Origin: Nocardioides cavernaquae
GTDB taxonomy: Bacteria > Actinomycetota > Actinomycetes > Propionibacteriales > Nocardioidaceae
Length of the DNA stretch: 64,000 bases
Reading direction: 5' to 3'
Assembly: GCF_003600895.1 (NCBI RefSeq)
Contig: NZ_QYRP01000002.1
Location: 868,001-932,000 of the forward strand
Part shown: one piece after another, positions 1 through 11,879 of the stretch
Numbering within the stretch: position 1 is the first letter of the stretch
How the letters are laid out: each line of letters opens with the position of its first letter
Translations under genes and position numbers: made by a program
Notes under the pieces: model-generated
Seen by the model: only the letters and a program-made list of their open reading frames with translations
Told to the model about the DNA's origin: nothing
Database searches by the model: none

Positions 1-655
1 GGTCGTAGACGAGCTGGCGACCGTGGCAGGTCGGGCAGGTCTCGTTCATCGAGAACGCGCCACCCACACCAGCCACGACGTAGCCCGCGCCGTCGCACTC
101 GGGACAGACGTGCGGACGCGTGCCGGGCATGCCGCCCGTGCCGCCGCACTCAGGGCAGGCGCCATCGCTGGCCAGCCGCAGGCTGACCGTGGCGCCGTCC
201 ATCGCATCGGTGAAGCCGATGGTCGCGGTGGTCTCCTGGTCCTGGCCCTTGCGCGGCCGGGGCTGGCGCTGCCGGGCACCTCCGAAGAGGTCGCCGAACA
301 TGTCGCCGAAGCCACCGGCACCTCCGCCACCCGCACGCTCGCGGAGCAGGTCGTTCAGGTCGAAACCGCCTCCGCCGAAGCCACCGGCTCCGCCGCCGAA
401 GCCACCGGGATAGCCGGCAGAGACGGTGCGGAACTCGTCGTACTCCTTGCGCTTGTCGGCGTCGCCGACGACGTCGTAGGCCTCCGCGACGGACTTGAAC
501 TTCTCGTGCTTCCGCTCGTCGCCCGGGTTGGAGTCCGGGTGGTTGGCGCGCGCCAGCTTGCGGTAGGCCTTCTTGATCTCATCCTGCGACGCGTCCTTCT
601 TGACGCCGAGCTCGGCGTAGAAGTCCTTCGACGCCCAGTCTGCCTTCGCGCTCAT
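1..655 (-). CDS. dnaJ: Chaperone DnaJ (C-terminally truncated by window edge)
   Basis: Hsp40 co-chaperone that delivers unfolded clients to DnaK and stimulates its ATPase in the cytoplasm. The start ATG is at 653-655 (MSAKADWASKDFYAELGV). The J domain carries the HPD motif near residue 40 (ARANHPDSNPGDE). A Gly/Phe-rich stretch follows at about residues 80-125. Then come the first CxxCxGxG zinc-finger repeats (CPECGGTGG, CPECDGAG, CPTCHG). The layout matches the DnaJ1 paralogue found in actinobacterial dnaK operons. The rest of the gene, and probably hspR after it, lie to the left of the window. It is the last visible gene of dnaK-grpE-dnaJ. Confidence 0.95.
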   Translation of the reverse strand, partial: MSAKADWASKDFYAELGVKKDASQDEIKKAYRKLARANHPDSNPGDERKHEKFKSVAEAYDVVGDADKRKEYDEFRTVSAGYPGGFGGGAGGFGGGGFDLNDLLRERAGGGGAGGFGDMFGDLFGGARQRQPRPRKGQDQETTATIGFTDAMDGATVSLRLASDGACPECGGTGGMPGTRPHVCPECDGAGYVVAGVGGAFSMNETCPTCHGRQLVYD

Positions 656-692
656 GCGCGCTCCTCCCCTCCGCTACTCGAATGTGTGGCGA

Positions 693-1282
693 TCAGCTGT
701 CGGCCGGGTCGACGACCAGGACCTGCGCGGCACGCACGACCCGGTCACCGATCTTGTAGCCGACCTTGGCGACGTGCTGGCAGGTGGTGACCTCGACCGC
801 GGCGTCGGTGCCGAGGTGCGTGAGCGCCTCGTGCAGCGTCGGGTCGAAGGCATCGCCGGGCTCGCCGAAGCGGGTCAGCCCGAGGTTGCTGACGATGCGC
901 TCGAGCTGGTCGGCCACGGCCTTGAAGCCGCCGTCCAGCTCGCCGTGCTCACGGGCCCGGTCGATCGTGTCGAGCACGTCGATGATCGGGGCAAGGACCT
1001 TGTACGTCGCGTTCTGGGCGGTCAGCTCCCGGTCACGGTCGACCCGCTTGCGGTAGTTGGAGTACTCCGCCTGGAGGCGCTGGAGATCGAGCGTGCGCTC
1101 CTCCAGGGCCATCTTGGCGACGACGAGCTCGTCGGCCGCCGACTGCTCCGCCGTGTCGGACGCAGCGCCCTCGACCTCGGTCTCGTTGGCCATCTCACCC
1201 GCGGAGTCGCCGAAGCTGTGACCCTCCGGGGAGGGAGCCGCAGTCTCCTGCGGCTCCCCCTCCGGGGTGAGGTTTTCCTCGG

Positions 1283-1286
<4 letters not shown>
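693..1286 (-). CDS. grpE: Nucleotide exchange factor GrpE
   Basis: GrpE of 197 aa, the cytoplasmic ADP/ATP exchange factor of DnaK. It has an acidic disordered N-terminus (residues 1-50), then a long coiled coil ([19 protein letters not shown]), the characteristic [10 protein letters not shown] segment, and the C-terminal beta domain ([11 protein letters not shown]...[17 protein letters not shown]). Its ATG overlaps the dnaK stop in an ATGA junction, so the two are translationally coupled. The intergenic gap to dnaJ is 37 bases. Confidence 0.96.
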
Positions 1287-3124
<1,838 letters not shown>

Positions 3125-3229
3125 GTGTTCCTCCGTGTTGCTAGTGCTGGACCCGGTGTCTCTGTGTCGAACCGGGCGAAGTCTGGGATTGCGGCCATCC
3201 TGCCGCGATGCGGCCAGTCTGCCAAACAA

Positions 3230-3250
3230 GTTGAGTGTTGGCAACTCAAC
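3230..3250. promoter_or_regulatory. HAIR operator (HspR-associated inverted repeat)
   Basis: Inverted repeat GTTGAGT-7-ACTCAAC upstream of dnaK: left arm 3230-3236, spacer 3237-3243, right arm 3244-3250. It matches the known HAIR consensus CTTGAGT-N7-ACTCAAG at all core positions and at the 7-base spacing. HspR represses dnaK operons through this element in Streptomyces and Mycobacterium. The aldo/keto reductase start is only about 100 bases away on the other strand, so the site could affect both directions. Confidence 0.88.
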
Positions 3251-3348
3251 TTTGCTCACTCTGCCCAACGAAGGTCTGGGCGGTCTTGTTCCCGGATCCT
3301 CGAAGAAGATCTCCGGGGCAGTTGAACCGGGGTGGTTGGCTCGGAGTC

Positions 3349-4191
3349 ATGACGGTCCCGGCGCTCACGCTCAACGACGGTTCGACGATCCCGCAGCTCG
3401 GGTTCGGCGTCTTCCAGGTCCCGCCCGCGGAGACCGCACGCACGGTTCTCGAGGCTTTCGCGGTGGGTTACCGCCACATCGACACCGCGGAGATGTACGA
3501 GAACGAGGCCGGGGTCGGCGAGGCGATCCGCACCTCGGGCCTCGACCGCGACGAGATCTACGTGACCAGCAAGCTCAGCAATGCATTCCACCGGCCCGAC
3601 GACGCTCGCCGCGCGTTCGACAGGACCCTCAAGGACCTCGGCGTCGACCGGATCGACCTGTTCCTGGTCCACTGGCCGCTCCCCACCCTGTACGACGGGG
3701 ACTACTCCTCCACATGGCGCACGCTGGCCGAGTTCGTCGAGGACGGCCGCGCCCGCAGCATCGGTGTCTCCAACTTCCAGCCCGCGCACCTCGAGCGGAT
3801 CATCGGCGAGACCGGCGTGGTCCCGGCGGTCAACCAGATCGAGGTGCACCCCTACTTCACCAACGAGGGCGCCCGCGCCGCGTCGTACGCACACGGCATC
3901 GTGGTGGAGGCGTGGTCCCCGATCGCACGCGGCCGCGTGGCGGACGAGCCCTCGCTGGTGCGGCTCGGGGAGAAGTACGACAAGTCCGCGGCCCAGGTGA
4001 CGCTGCGCTGGCACATCGAGCGCGGCGACATCGTCTTCCCGAAGTCGATGCACACCCCGCGCATGCGGGAGAACCTCGAGGTCTTCGACTTCAGACTCAC
4101 CCCCGACGAGGTCGAGGAGATCAGTGCGCTGAACGAGGGAGCGAAGGGACGGACGGGTCCTGACCCGGACGTCTTCGACTACGTGCCCTGA
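3349..4191 (+). CDS. Aldo/keto reductase
   Basis: NADPH-dependent aldo/keto reductase of 280 aa, cytosolic (alpha/beta)8 barrel. The catalytic tetrad is visible: Asp45 and Tyr50 (HIDTAEMYENE), Lys75 (TSKLSN), His108 (LVHWPLP). SIGVSNFQ and NQIEVHPY are typical of the 2,5-diketo-gluconate reductase-like branch, and KSMHTPRMREN forms the cofactor phosphate-binding region. I chose the ATG at 3349 because family homology starts there; the open frame extends upstream to 3235 through the dnaK operator. Substrate cannot be told from sequence. It is divergent from dnaK. Confidence 0.92.
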   Translation: MTVPALTLNDGSTIPQLGFGVFQVPPAETARTVLEAFAVGYRHIDTAEMYENEAGVGEAIRTSGLDRDEIYVTSKLSNAFHRPDDARRAFDRTLKDLGVDRIDLFLVHWPLPTLYDGDYSSTWRTLAEFVEDGRARSIGVSNFQPAHLERIIGETGVVPAVNQIEVHPYFTNEGARAASYAHGIVVEAWSPIARGRVADEPSLVRLGEKYDKSAAQVTLRWHIERGDIVFPKSMHTPRMRENLEVFDFRLTPDEVEEISALNEGAKGRTGPDPDVFDYVP

Positions 4192-4204
4192 GGGCGCAGC
4201 GCCC
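4192..4204. terminator. Short hairpin between convergent genes
   Basis: GGGCG/CGCCC stem with a 3-base loop directly after the aldo/keto reductase stop, ahead of the convergent stop at 4211. It has no U tract, so terminator function is only plausible. Confidence 0.35.
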
Positions 4205-4210
4205 CCGGGT

Positions 4211-4858
4211 TCACTCGTCGCCGTGCAGGACCATGACCTCGTTGGACTCGAGGCCGGTCTCGGGGTCCTGGACGCGCCAGGCGATCCTGCCCGTCTGGTA
4301 GGTCGCAACGAAGACCTGGAAGACGCCGCCATAGACGTTGACGTCCAGGTTGAACTCCTTCCAGCCCGTGCCGTTGACGTCGTACCAGATGTCGAGGACC
4401 GAGCCCTCGCCCCGCGAGTAGGTGCCGCTGAGCATCAGCTCCTCGCCGGAACCGACCTGCGACGAGCCGGCGCTGAGTCCGATCCTGGCGTCTCGCGGCG
4501 CGGCCGACCCGGTCGGTGAGGACGAAGCGGTGGCCGACGCGGACTCCGTGGCCTCCGTGACAGCGGGGGTCTCGGTGACGGCCGGGGCCAGCGTCACGAG
4601 CAGGCCGGAGTCGAGCTCCGTCGGCTGGAGCGACGGCAGGTAGAGCGAGTCGCCGACGGCGACACCGTCACCGGAGCTGGAGCCACCCGACCCGTCCAGT
4701 CCGAACAGGCGCGTCCCGAGAAGCGCGATGATCGCCGCGAGCAGACCGATCACGAGCCCCACTGCGACGAGCGCAACCAGGCCGTTGGCGACCGGGTTCT
4801 CGTTCTGTTCGTCCACCGCTGCTCGCTCCACGCCTGTCGGGTCCTCGTGCCGGCCCAT
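4211..4858 (-). CDS. Membrane-anchored extracellular protein of unknown function
   Basis: 215-aa protein I do not recognise. A short cytoplasmic N-terminus is followed by one transmembrane helix at about residues 25-50 (LVALVAVGLVIGLLAAIIALLG). A Gly/Ser/Thr/Ala-rich low-complexity linker spans about 55-120. A compact C-terminal domain of about 90 residues follows (LMLSGTYSRGEGSVLDIWYDV...IAWRVQDPETGLESNEV) with beta-rich character, presumably outside the membrane. No enzymatic motif is evident. It is convergent with the aldo/keto reductase and divergent from the next gene. Confidence 0.7.
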   Translation of the reverse strand: MGRHEDPTGVERAAVDEQNENPVANGLVALVAVGLVIGLLAAIIALLGTRLFGLDGSGGSSSGDGVAVGDSLYLPSLQPTELDSGLLVTLAPAVTETPAVTEATESASATASSSPTGSAAPRDARIGLSAGSSQVGSGEELMLSGTYSRGEGSVLDIWYDVNGTGWKEFNLDVNVYGGVFQVFVATYQTGRIAWRVQDPETGLESNEVMVLHGDE

Positions 4859-4967
4859 CGTCGCACAGCCATCCCACCCGGGGAGGCACTCCCTCCGGTC
4901 CAGCCCGGTCTATCCGGGTCCACCGATTCCGCTCCGGGGCAGCGGGACGCGGCGTACAGTGACGGAC

Positions 4968-5759
4968 ATGGGAGGGGAGCCCGAAGTTCGAGCGATCAAT
5001 CATGCCCGCGCTGGCATGGACGTCCTGGCTGCGCTACGCGCGGAGCCGGTGCCTGCAGGTGTGCCCGTTGCGGCGCCCGAGGTGCCCGTCGGCAAGGACC
5101 GGGCGGCTCCGCCTGTGCCGAAGCGTCGACGGCGATCCGCCCCTGCTGCGCCCGCCGTCGAGCGGCCCGTTGCGCGAGCGGCCGAGCAGCCCGCGCCGGT
5201 CCGTGCGCCGGCACGTGCCCCTGCAGCGCCCGCGCCGGTTGCGGCCCAGGTTGTCGCACCTGCCCCGGTCACCGCACCTGCTCCGGTCACCACCGGTCGA
5301 CCCGAGGCTCCGGTCGCGCCCACCACACGCAGCACCCGCCTCGACTTCCGCACGCGGCGGGGTGCCCAGCGACTGGCGGGCGCCCTGGTCCTCGTGACGC
5401 TGCCTGCCACCGCGGCGGTCGGCTGGCTGGCCTACGACCAGCAGGACCCGACGTACGCCGGGCTCGCGCTGATCCTCGCGACCCTCACGCTGGGTCTGTG
5501 GTTCCTGCGCGTGATGACCGTCCCCGTCTCGGTCTCCGCGGTCGGCCCGATGCTCGAGGTGCGGCAGGGCGAGCGCCGGCTGCAGTGGGACCTGGCAAGC
5601 CAGTACTCCCCTGTTGACCACGTCCGCAGCCGCCCCGGGCGCTCGGGTTGGCGCGTCGTCATGCGCAACCCCGATGGCACGACGTTCGCGATCGACGGAA
5701 GCATGGTCCCGGCCGACACGTTCATGGAGCTGCTGCGCCGCTACCGGCCGGAGCTCTGA
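4968..5759 (+). CDS. Membrane protein with Pro/Ala-rich N-terminus and PH-like C-terminus
   Basis: 263 aa from the ATG at 4968 (MGGEPEVRAINHARAGM); the frame is open further upstream but overlaps the divergent gene. Residues ~25-110 are Ala/Pro/Val-rich and probably disordered. Two adjacent transmembrane helices follow at about 130-150 and 160-180 (GALVLVTLPATAAVGWLAY; GLALILATLTLGLWFLRVM). The last ~80 residues (VSVSAVGPMLEVRQGERRLQWDL...) resemble bacterial PH-domain membrane proteins in layout, which is an inference. Role unknown. Confidence 0.7.
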   Translation: MGGEPEVRAINHARAGMDVLAALRAEPVPAGVPVAAPEVPVGKDRAAPPVPKRRRRSAPAAPAVERPVARAAEQPAPVRAPARAPAAPAPVAAQVVAPAPVTAPAPVTTGRPEAPVAPTTRSTRLDFRTRRGAQRLAGALVLVTLPATAAVGWLAYDQQDPTYAGLALILATLTLGLWFLRVMTVPVSVSAVGPMLEVRQGERRLQWDLASQYSPVDHVRSRPGRSGWRVVMRNPDGTTFAIDGSMVPADTFMELLRRYRPEL

Positions 5760-5762
5760 GGA

Positions 5763-6635
5763 TCAGTCCACCCGCCAGGCGGTCGACGGCTTCTCCACCT
5801 CGTCGGCACAGCTCTGGCGCATCGGCGGCTCGTCGATCGCAGTGACGCGGACGCTGGCCTCGCCTCCAGCGTGCCGGAAGGTGACGATCGTGTGCGCGCC
5901 GACGACCTCGCTCGCCACCAGCGCGAGTGCGTCGATGGCGGTGAGCCCGAGCCGGTCGAGCAGCTCGACCTCGGCGGCCTGCACCGCGCCGTCGTACGCC
6001 GTGCGGCCCCGCAGGTACGGCGCGACCACGTGGCCCGAGGCCGACGCGCGGGCGATCTCGACCGCGGAGTCGGGATCCACACGGCCGTAGGAGAGCCCCG
6101 CCGGCAGGGTCAGCAGCGCGCCCGCGAACCGGTGCCCGCCCAGATGGGTGGTCTCCCAGGTCTCCGCCGGGTACGCCGACGCGAGGGCCGCCGCGATCGG
6201 GCGGCCACGTTCTGCACAGCAGACGTCGCGACGGCCGTTGGTGCAGACGAGGAACAGTGGCCCGTCCTCGAGCGCGAACCCCTCGGGGGCGCCGGCGTCG
6301 AGGGTGCCGAGCGCGAGGGTGAGCAGCTCTGCAGGGTCCTCGAGAACCGTCGCCGCGAGCCAGCGAGCCCCGGGAGAGGTGTTCGCGAGGAACACCCGGA
6401 AACCATCACCACGCGGCGTCGCGCCCGGGCGCCGGATCAGCTGGACGCGAACGCCCGCGTCCTCCGCACGCGCGGCGAGTGTCGTGCGCACGTCGTCCGG
6501 GAGCCATCGGCTCTCCGCCAACGCCTTGCGTCCCCATGGCCCCGGGTGCTCGATCAGCAGGAAGCCGCGGTCGTGGGCAGCCGTGCCCGCCATCGGTTGC
6601 TCCGCGGCAGCCACGGAGCACCGGTACGACGTCAT
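5763..6635 (-). CDS. Sucrase/ferredoxin-like protein (thioredoxin-fold Fe-S family)
   Basis: 290 aa, sucrase/ferredoxin-like family (PF06999 type, assigned from memory of motifs). Visible hallmarks: RCS near the N-terminus, FLLIEHPGPWG at about residues 25-35, the Cys-rich FLVCTNGRRDVCCAERG in the middle, and ETTHLGGHRFAGALLTLPAG followed by YGRVDP. The C-terminal ~60 residues form a small extra domain. The family's biochemical role is poorly defined; the thioredoxin-like fold with a 2Fe-2S site suggests redox work. Its stop is only 3 bases from the convergent gene before it. Confidence 0.85.
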   Translation of the reverse strand: MTSYRCSVAAAEQPMAGTAAHDRGFLLIEHPGPWGRKALAESRWLPDDVRTTLAARAEDAGVRVQLIRRPGATPRGDGFRVFLANTSPGARWLAATVLEDPAELLTLALGTLDAGAPEGFALEDGPLFLVCTNGRRDVCCAERGRPIAAALASAYPAETWETTHLGGHRFAGALLTLPAGLSYGRVDPDSAVEIARASASGHVVAPYLRGRTAYDGAVQAAEVELLDRLGLTAIDALALVASEVVGAHTIVTFRHAGGEASVRVTAIDEPPMRQSCADEVEKPSTAWRVD

Positions 6636-6733
6636 GGCGTCATCCTGCCCGATCGGTCAGTTCTTCCCACCCGCACGGGGGGATCGTGACGACGCACACG
6701 TGGAGAGTCGCACGATCTGGCAGACTGCCCGGC

Positions 6734-7699
6734 ATGGCTGAGAACGACGACAAGCCGCAGGACGTCAACCTCGAACTCCCCACTTTCGGCCTGCGCCGCA
6801 AGCGCAAGGAGAAGCAGGAGACGGACCCGGCCGATGAGACGACGCCCGCGGAGGACGCGAGCCCGACTCCTGTCCCCTCGTCCGACGTCACGCCCGCCGC
6901 ACCCGTCGTACCCGCGCCTGCCGTGACCCCGCCCGCGGCCCCGCCCGCGGAGACCACCCGGTTCGCTCCCCCGGCGGCTCCGGCGGCTCCGGCCGCTCCG
7001 GTTCCGGCTCCGGCGCGCCACGCAGCACCTGCAGCCCCGGCGCCCGAACCTGCGGCCTCACCGATCAGTGAGGTCGAGGCATTCGCACCGGTCACCCCGG
7101 CTGCGCCGCAGGCAGCGGCCCCCGTTCCGCCGCCGGCGCCGGTCACTCCGCCCGCACCCGTCACGCCGCCCGCAGCGGTAGCGCCCGCGCCCGCGACCCC
7201 GGTCGCATCGGCCCCCGCTGGTCCGCACCCGGCGTCACTTGCACCCGACCTCGCCGACGAGCTGACGGACGAGCCCGCCAAGCCCGGCGGCCCGCGCTTC
7301 CAGGCGCCGAAGATGCCCGAGCTCCCGCGCGTCTCCGGCGCGATTGCCGCTGTGATCACCGGCCTGATCATCGGTCTGCTCGCCTGCGGAGCAACATGGG
7401 TCAGCCTCCAGGGCTGCGAAGCGATCCGTGGCACGAGTTCCTGCGGCGGGCCTGGATTCCTGCTCCTCCTCGGGATCCTGATCATCCTCGTGCTGGCCGG
7501 TTCCGCGCTCCTGAGCCTCCTGCGCGTTCCCGAGGCGGCCAGCACCAGCTTCCTGGCCGTCGGTCTTCTGGCGATGCTGGTGCTGCTCGTGCTGACGAAC
7601 TGGATCTTCCACTGGTGGATGGTCCTGATCATCCCGCCGCTGGCCGCCGGCACCTACACGCTCGCGCACTGGGTCACGACCCACGCTGGCGAGGACTGA
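6734..7699 (+). CDS. Four-helix membrane protein with long disordered N-terminus
   Basis: 321 aa from the ATG at 6734 (MAENDDKPQDVNLELPTFGL). Residues ~35-185 are almost entirely Pro, Ala and Val, with repeated PPAPVT-like stretches, so a disordered cytoplasmic tail is likely. Four hydrophobic helices follow (IAAVITGLIIGLLACGATWV; FLLLLGILIILVLAGSALL; FLAVGLLAMLVLLVLTNWIF; WMVLIIPPLAAGTYTLAHWV). I recognise no family. The long N-terminal low-complexity tract recalls the preceding + strand gene at 4968, but the membrane parts differ. Confidence 0.75.
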   Translation: MAENDDKPQDVNLELPTFGLRRKRKEKQETDPADETTPAEDASPTPVPSSDVTPAAPVVPAPAVTPPAAPPAETTRFAPPAAPAAPAAPVPAPARHAAPAAPAPEPAASPISEVEAFAPVTPAAPQAAAPVPPPAPVTPPAPVTPPAAVAPAPATPVASAPAGPHPASLAPDLADELTDEPAKPGGPRFQAPKMPELPRVSGAIAAVITGLIIGLLACGATWVSLQGCEAIRGTSSCGGPGFLLLLGILIILVLAGSALLSLLRVPEAASTSFLAVGLLAMLVLLVLTNWIFHWWMVLIIPPLAAGTYTLAHWVTTHAGED

Positions 7700-7707
7700 C
7701 GATCTCA

Positions 7708-7770
7708 GATAGTCCCTAACGAAAAGCGCCCCATCCGAGTTGGATGGGGCGCTTTTCGTTAGGGACTATC
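7708..7770. terminator. Bidirectional terminator, perfect 29-bp stem
   Basis: Left arm 7708-7736, 5-base loop GAGTT 7737-7741, right arm 7742-7770; the arms are perfectly complementary over all 29 bases. The core is a GC-rich GCGCCCCATCC hairpin flanked by AAAA on one side and TTTT on the other, so U tracts occur in both directions. It sits between the convergent stops at 7699 and 7784. An outer AGTCCCTAACG arm makes it much longer than a normal terminator. Confidence 0.93.
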
Positions 7771-7783
7771 CAGAACCGGGGGC

Positions 7784-10106
<2,323 letters not shown>

Positions 10107-10280
10107 GGTTCTTCCCTCACGATTGCTGGACGACGGTCCGGGCGGCGCCACCCCGCACACGGCGGAGGCAGGACACACGACCCTCGTGACGGGATTCTAC
10201 CGGCGGCACCGCAGCGTCGCCGCTCGATATCTCAGGGGCGGGACAGCGGAGTACGCCGTCGCGCCGGCGCCGTCGACCGG

Positions 10281-10859
10281 TCAGTCGCCGAGGATCTCCT
10301 CGACGGCAGCGAGGTCCTCGTCCTCGCCGGTGAACTCCGCGTCCATGCGGTCGTGGGTGACGACCGACAGCAGCGCGTTGAGCGCAGCTCCAGCCAGGTT
10401 GCCCCAGCTCGAGACATAGGAGAACTGCCACCACCACAGGGCCTCGGCGACGTTGCCGCGGCGGTAGTGGCGCAGGCCGTTCTCGAGGTCCGTGGCGATG
10501 CTGGCGAAGTCGTCGGAGAGCTGGCTCTCGACCACGTCCGGCACATAGGGGTCGAAGACGAAGCTGTAGGTGTCGAGGTTGTCGAGCAGCTTGGCGAGCG
10601 CCAGGCGGAGCCCGTCGACCTCTGCCTCGGGGCCCACGTCGGGCTGGAACTCCTGGCCCGGGCTGAAGTCCTGCTGGGCGCCCAGGCGGGCACCGGCGAG
10701 CAGGATCTGCGAGACCTCGAGGAGCAGCAGCGGCACCGCGGCGCTCGGCGACTCCTCACGGGCGATGGCACCGAGGGCGATCAGGAAGCTCTCGACCTGG
10801 TCGGCGATCTGGACAGCGAACTCCTCGAGCTCGCCATCGATCACGAGTTGCTCAGTCAT
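10281..10859 (-). CDS. DUF5063 domain protein
   Basis: 192 aa, acidic and helical, no transmembrane segment or signal peptide. I place it in the DUF5063 family on overall sequence and position after recR. Function is unknown. Conserved-looking blocks are YSFVFDPYVPD and GLRHYRRGNVAEALWWWQFSYVSSWGNLAGAALNAL. The start MTEQLVID at 10857-10859 was preferred over the upstream open frame, which overlaps recR. It follows recR by 19 bases, so it probably shares the dnaX-ybaB-recR transcript. Confidence 0.82.
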   Translation of the reverse strand: MTEQLVIDGELEEFAVQIADQVESFLIALGAIAREESPSAAVPLLLLEVSQILLAGARLGAQQDFSPGQEFQPDVGPEAEVDGLRLALAKLLDNLDTYSFVFDPYVPDVVESQLSDDFASIATDLENGLRHYRRGNVAEALWWWQFSYVSSWGNLAGAALNALLSVVTHDRMDAEFTGEDEDLAAVEEILGD

Positions 10860-10878
10860 CGGCGGATCTCCACTCAAC

Positions 10879-11478
10879 TCAGTCGTCGGCGGAACGCCGA
10901 CCTGCGAACGCGCGTCCCAGGGTGACCTCATCGGCGTACTCCAGATCACCACCTACGGGTAGTCCACTGGCAAGTCGGGTCACGCGCAACCCCAAAGGCT
11001 TGAGATTGCGGGTGAGGAATGTCGCGGTGGCCTCGCCCTCGAGGTTGGGATCCGTGGCCAGGATGACCTCGGTGACCGCCCCGTCGGCAAGCCGGATCAA
11101 CAGCTCACGGATGCGAAGCTGGTCCGGACCGATGCCGTCAATGGGGCTGATCGCGCCCCCGAGCACGTGGTAGCGGCCGCGGAACTCACGCGTCCGCTCG
11201 ATCGCGGCCACGTCCTTGTACTCCTCGACGACGCAGATCACGCTCGGGTCGCGCCGCGGGTCGCGGCAGATCCGGCACTGCTCCTCCTCGGAGACGTTGA
11301 AGCAGATCGAGCAGAACTTCACCTTCGCCTTGACCTGGATCAGGACGTCAGCCAGACGGCGTACGTCGGCGGGGTCGGCCTGCAGCAGGTGGAACGCGAT
11401 GCGCTGCGCGCTCTTGGGACCCACGCCGGGCAGCCTGCCCAGCTCATCGATCAGGTCCTGGACGATGCCTTCATACAT
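10879..11478 (-). CDS. recR: Recombination mediator RecR
   Basis: 199 aa. RecR loads RecA at gaps as part of RecFOR. An N-terminal helix-hairpin-helix ([20 protein letters not shown]) is followed by a zinc finger C56-C59...C68-C71 ([16 protein letters not shown]), then a Toprim domain ([14 protein letters not shown]..., [18 protein letters not shown]) and a C-terminal Walker-B-like stretch. Length is normal. It sits 8 bases behind ybaB, in the conserved dnaX-ybaB-recR order. Confidence 0.97.
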   Translation of the reverse strand: MYEGIVQDLIDELGRLPGVGPKSAQRIAFHLLQADPADVRRLADVLIQVKAKVKFCSICFNVSEEEQCRICRDPRRDPSVICVVEEYKDVAAIERTREFRGRYHVLGGAISPIDGIGPDQLRIRELLIRLADGAVTEVILATDPNLEGEATATFLTRNLKPLGLRVTRLASGLPVGGDLEYADEVTLGRAFAGRRSADD

Positions 11479-11486
11479 CGGGTGGG

Positions 11487-11849
11487 TCAGCCGCCCATGC
11501 CGGGGATGCCACGGCCGAGGCCGCCGGTGATCATGCCGATGCTCTGCTCGGAGGTCGCATCGGCCTTGGCCTTCGCGTCGCGGAACGCAGCGACGATCAT
11601 GTCGCCGAGGTCAGCCAGCTCGTCGGCGTTGGACCCGTCGAACTCGCCCGCCTTGATCTGCACACCCAGCAGGGTGCCGACGCCGTTGACCGTCGCCGTG
11701 ACGGCTCCGCCCGCGACGGTGCCCTCGAACTCGGTGCTCGCGAGGGTCTCCTGCGCGATCTGGAGGTCTTCCTTCATCTGCTGGGCCTGCTGGAGGAGCG
11801 CTCCCATGTCGAAGCCTCCGCCGAAGGGGTTCTCCGGGCTCTCGGTCAT
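11487..11849 (-). CDS. YbaB/EbfC nucleoid-associated protein
   Basis: 120 aa, small DNA-binding nucleoid-associated protein. The middle shows the family pattern [23 protein letters not shown] followed by the beta-strand region [21 protein letters not shown]. Gly-rich tails flank the fold ([20 protein letters not shown]). Location between dnaX and recR is the classical context. A 30-base gap separates it from dnaX. Confidence 0.95.
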   Translation of the reverse strand: MTESPENPFGGGFDMGALLQQAQQMKEDLQIAQETLASTEFEGTVAGGAVTATVNGVGTLLGVQIKAGEFDGSNADELADLGDMIVAAFRDAKAKADATSEQSIGMITGGLGRGIPGMGG

Positions 11850-11879
11850 GCGTTGCTCTCGCTCTCAGTCTTGGCCACG

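Noticed and set aside
3256..4332. 358-codon minus-strand frame opposite the aldo/keto reductase
   Set aside because: Low-complexity antisense translation; the reductase on the other strand has all catalytic residues.
7000..7260. Pro/Ala-coding tandem DNA repeats in the gene at 6734
   Set aside because: Only low-complexity coding sequence with irregular CCC/GCG-rich codons, no exact repeat unit.
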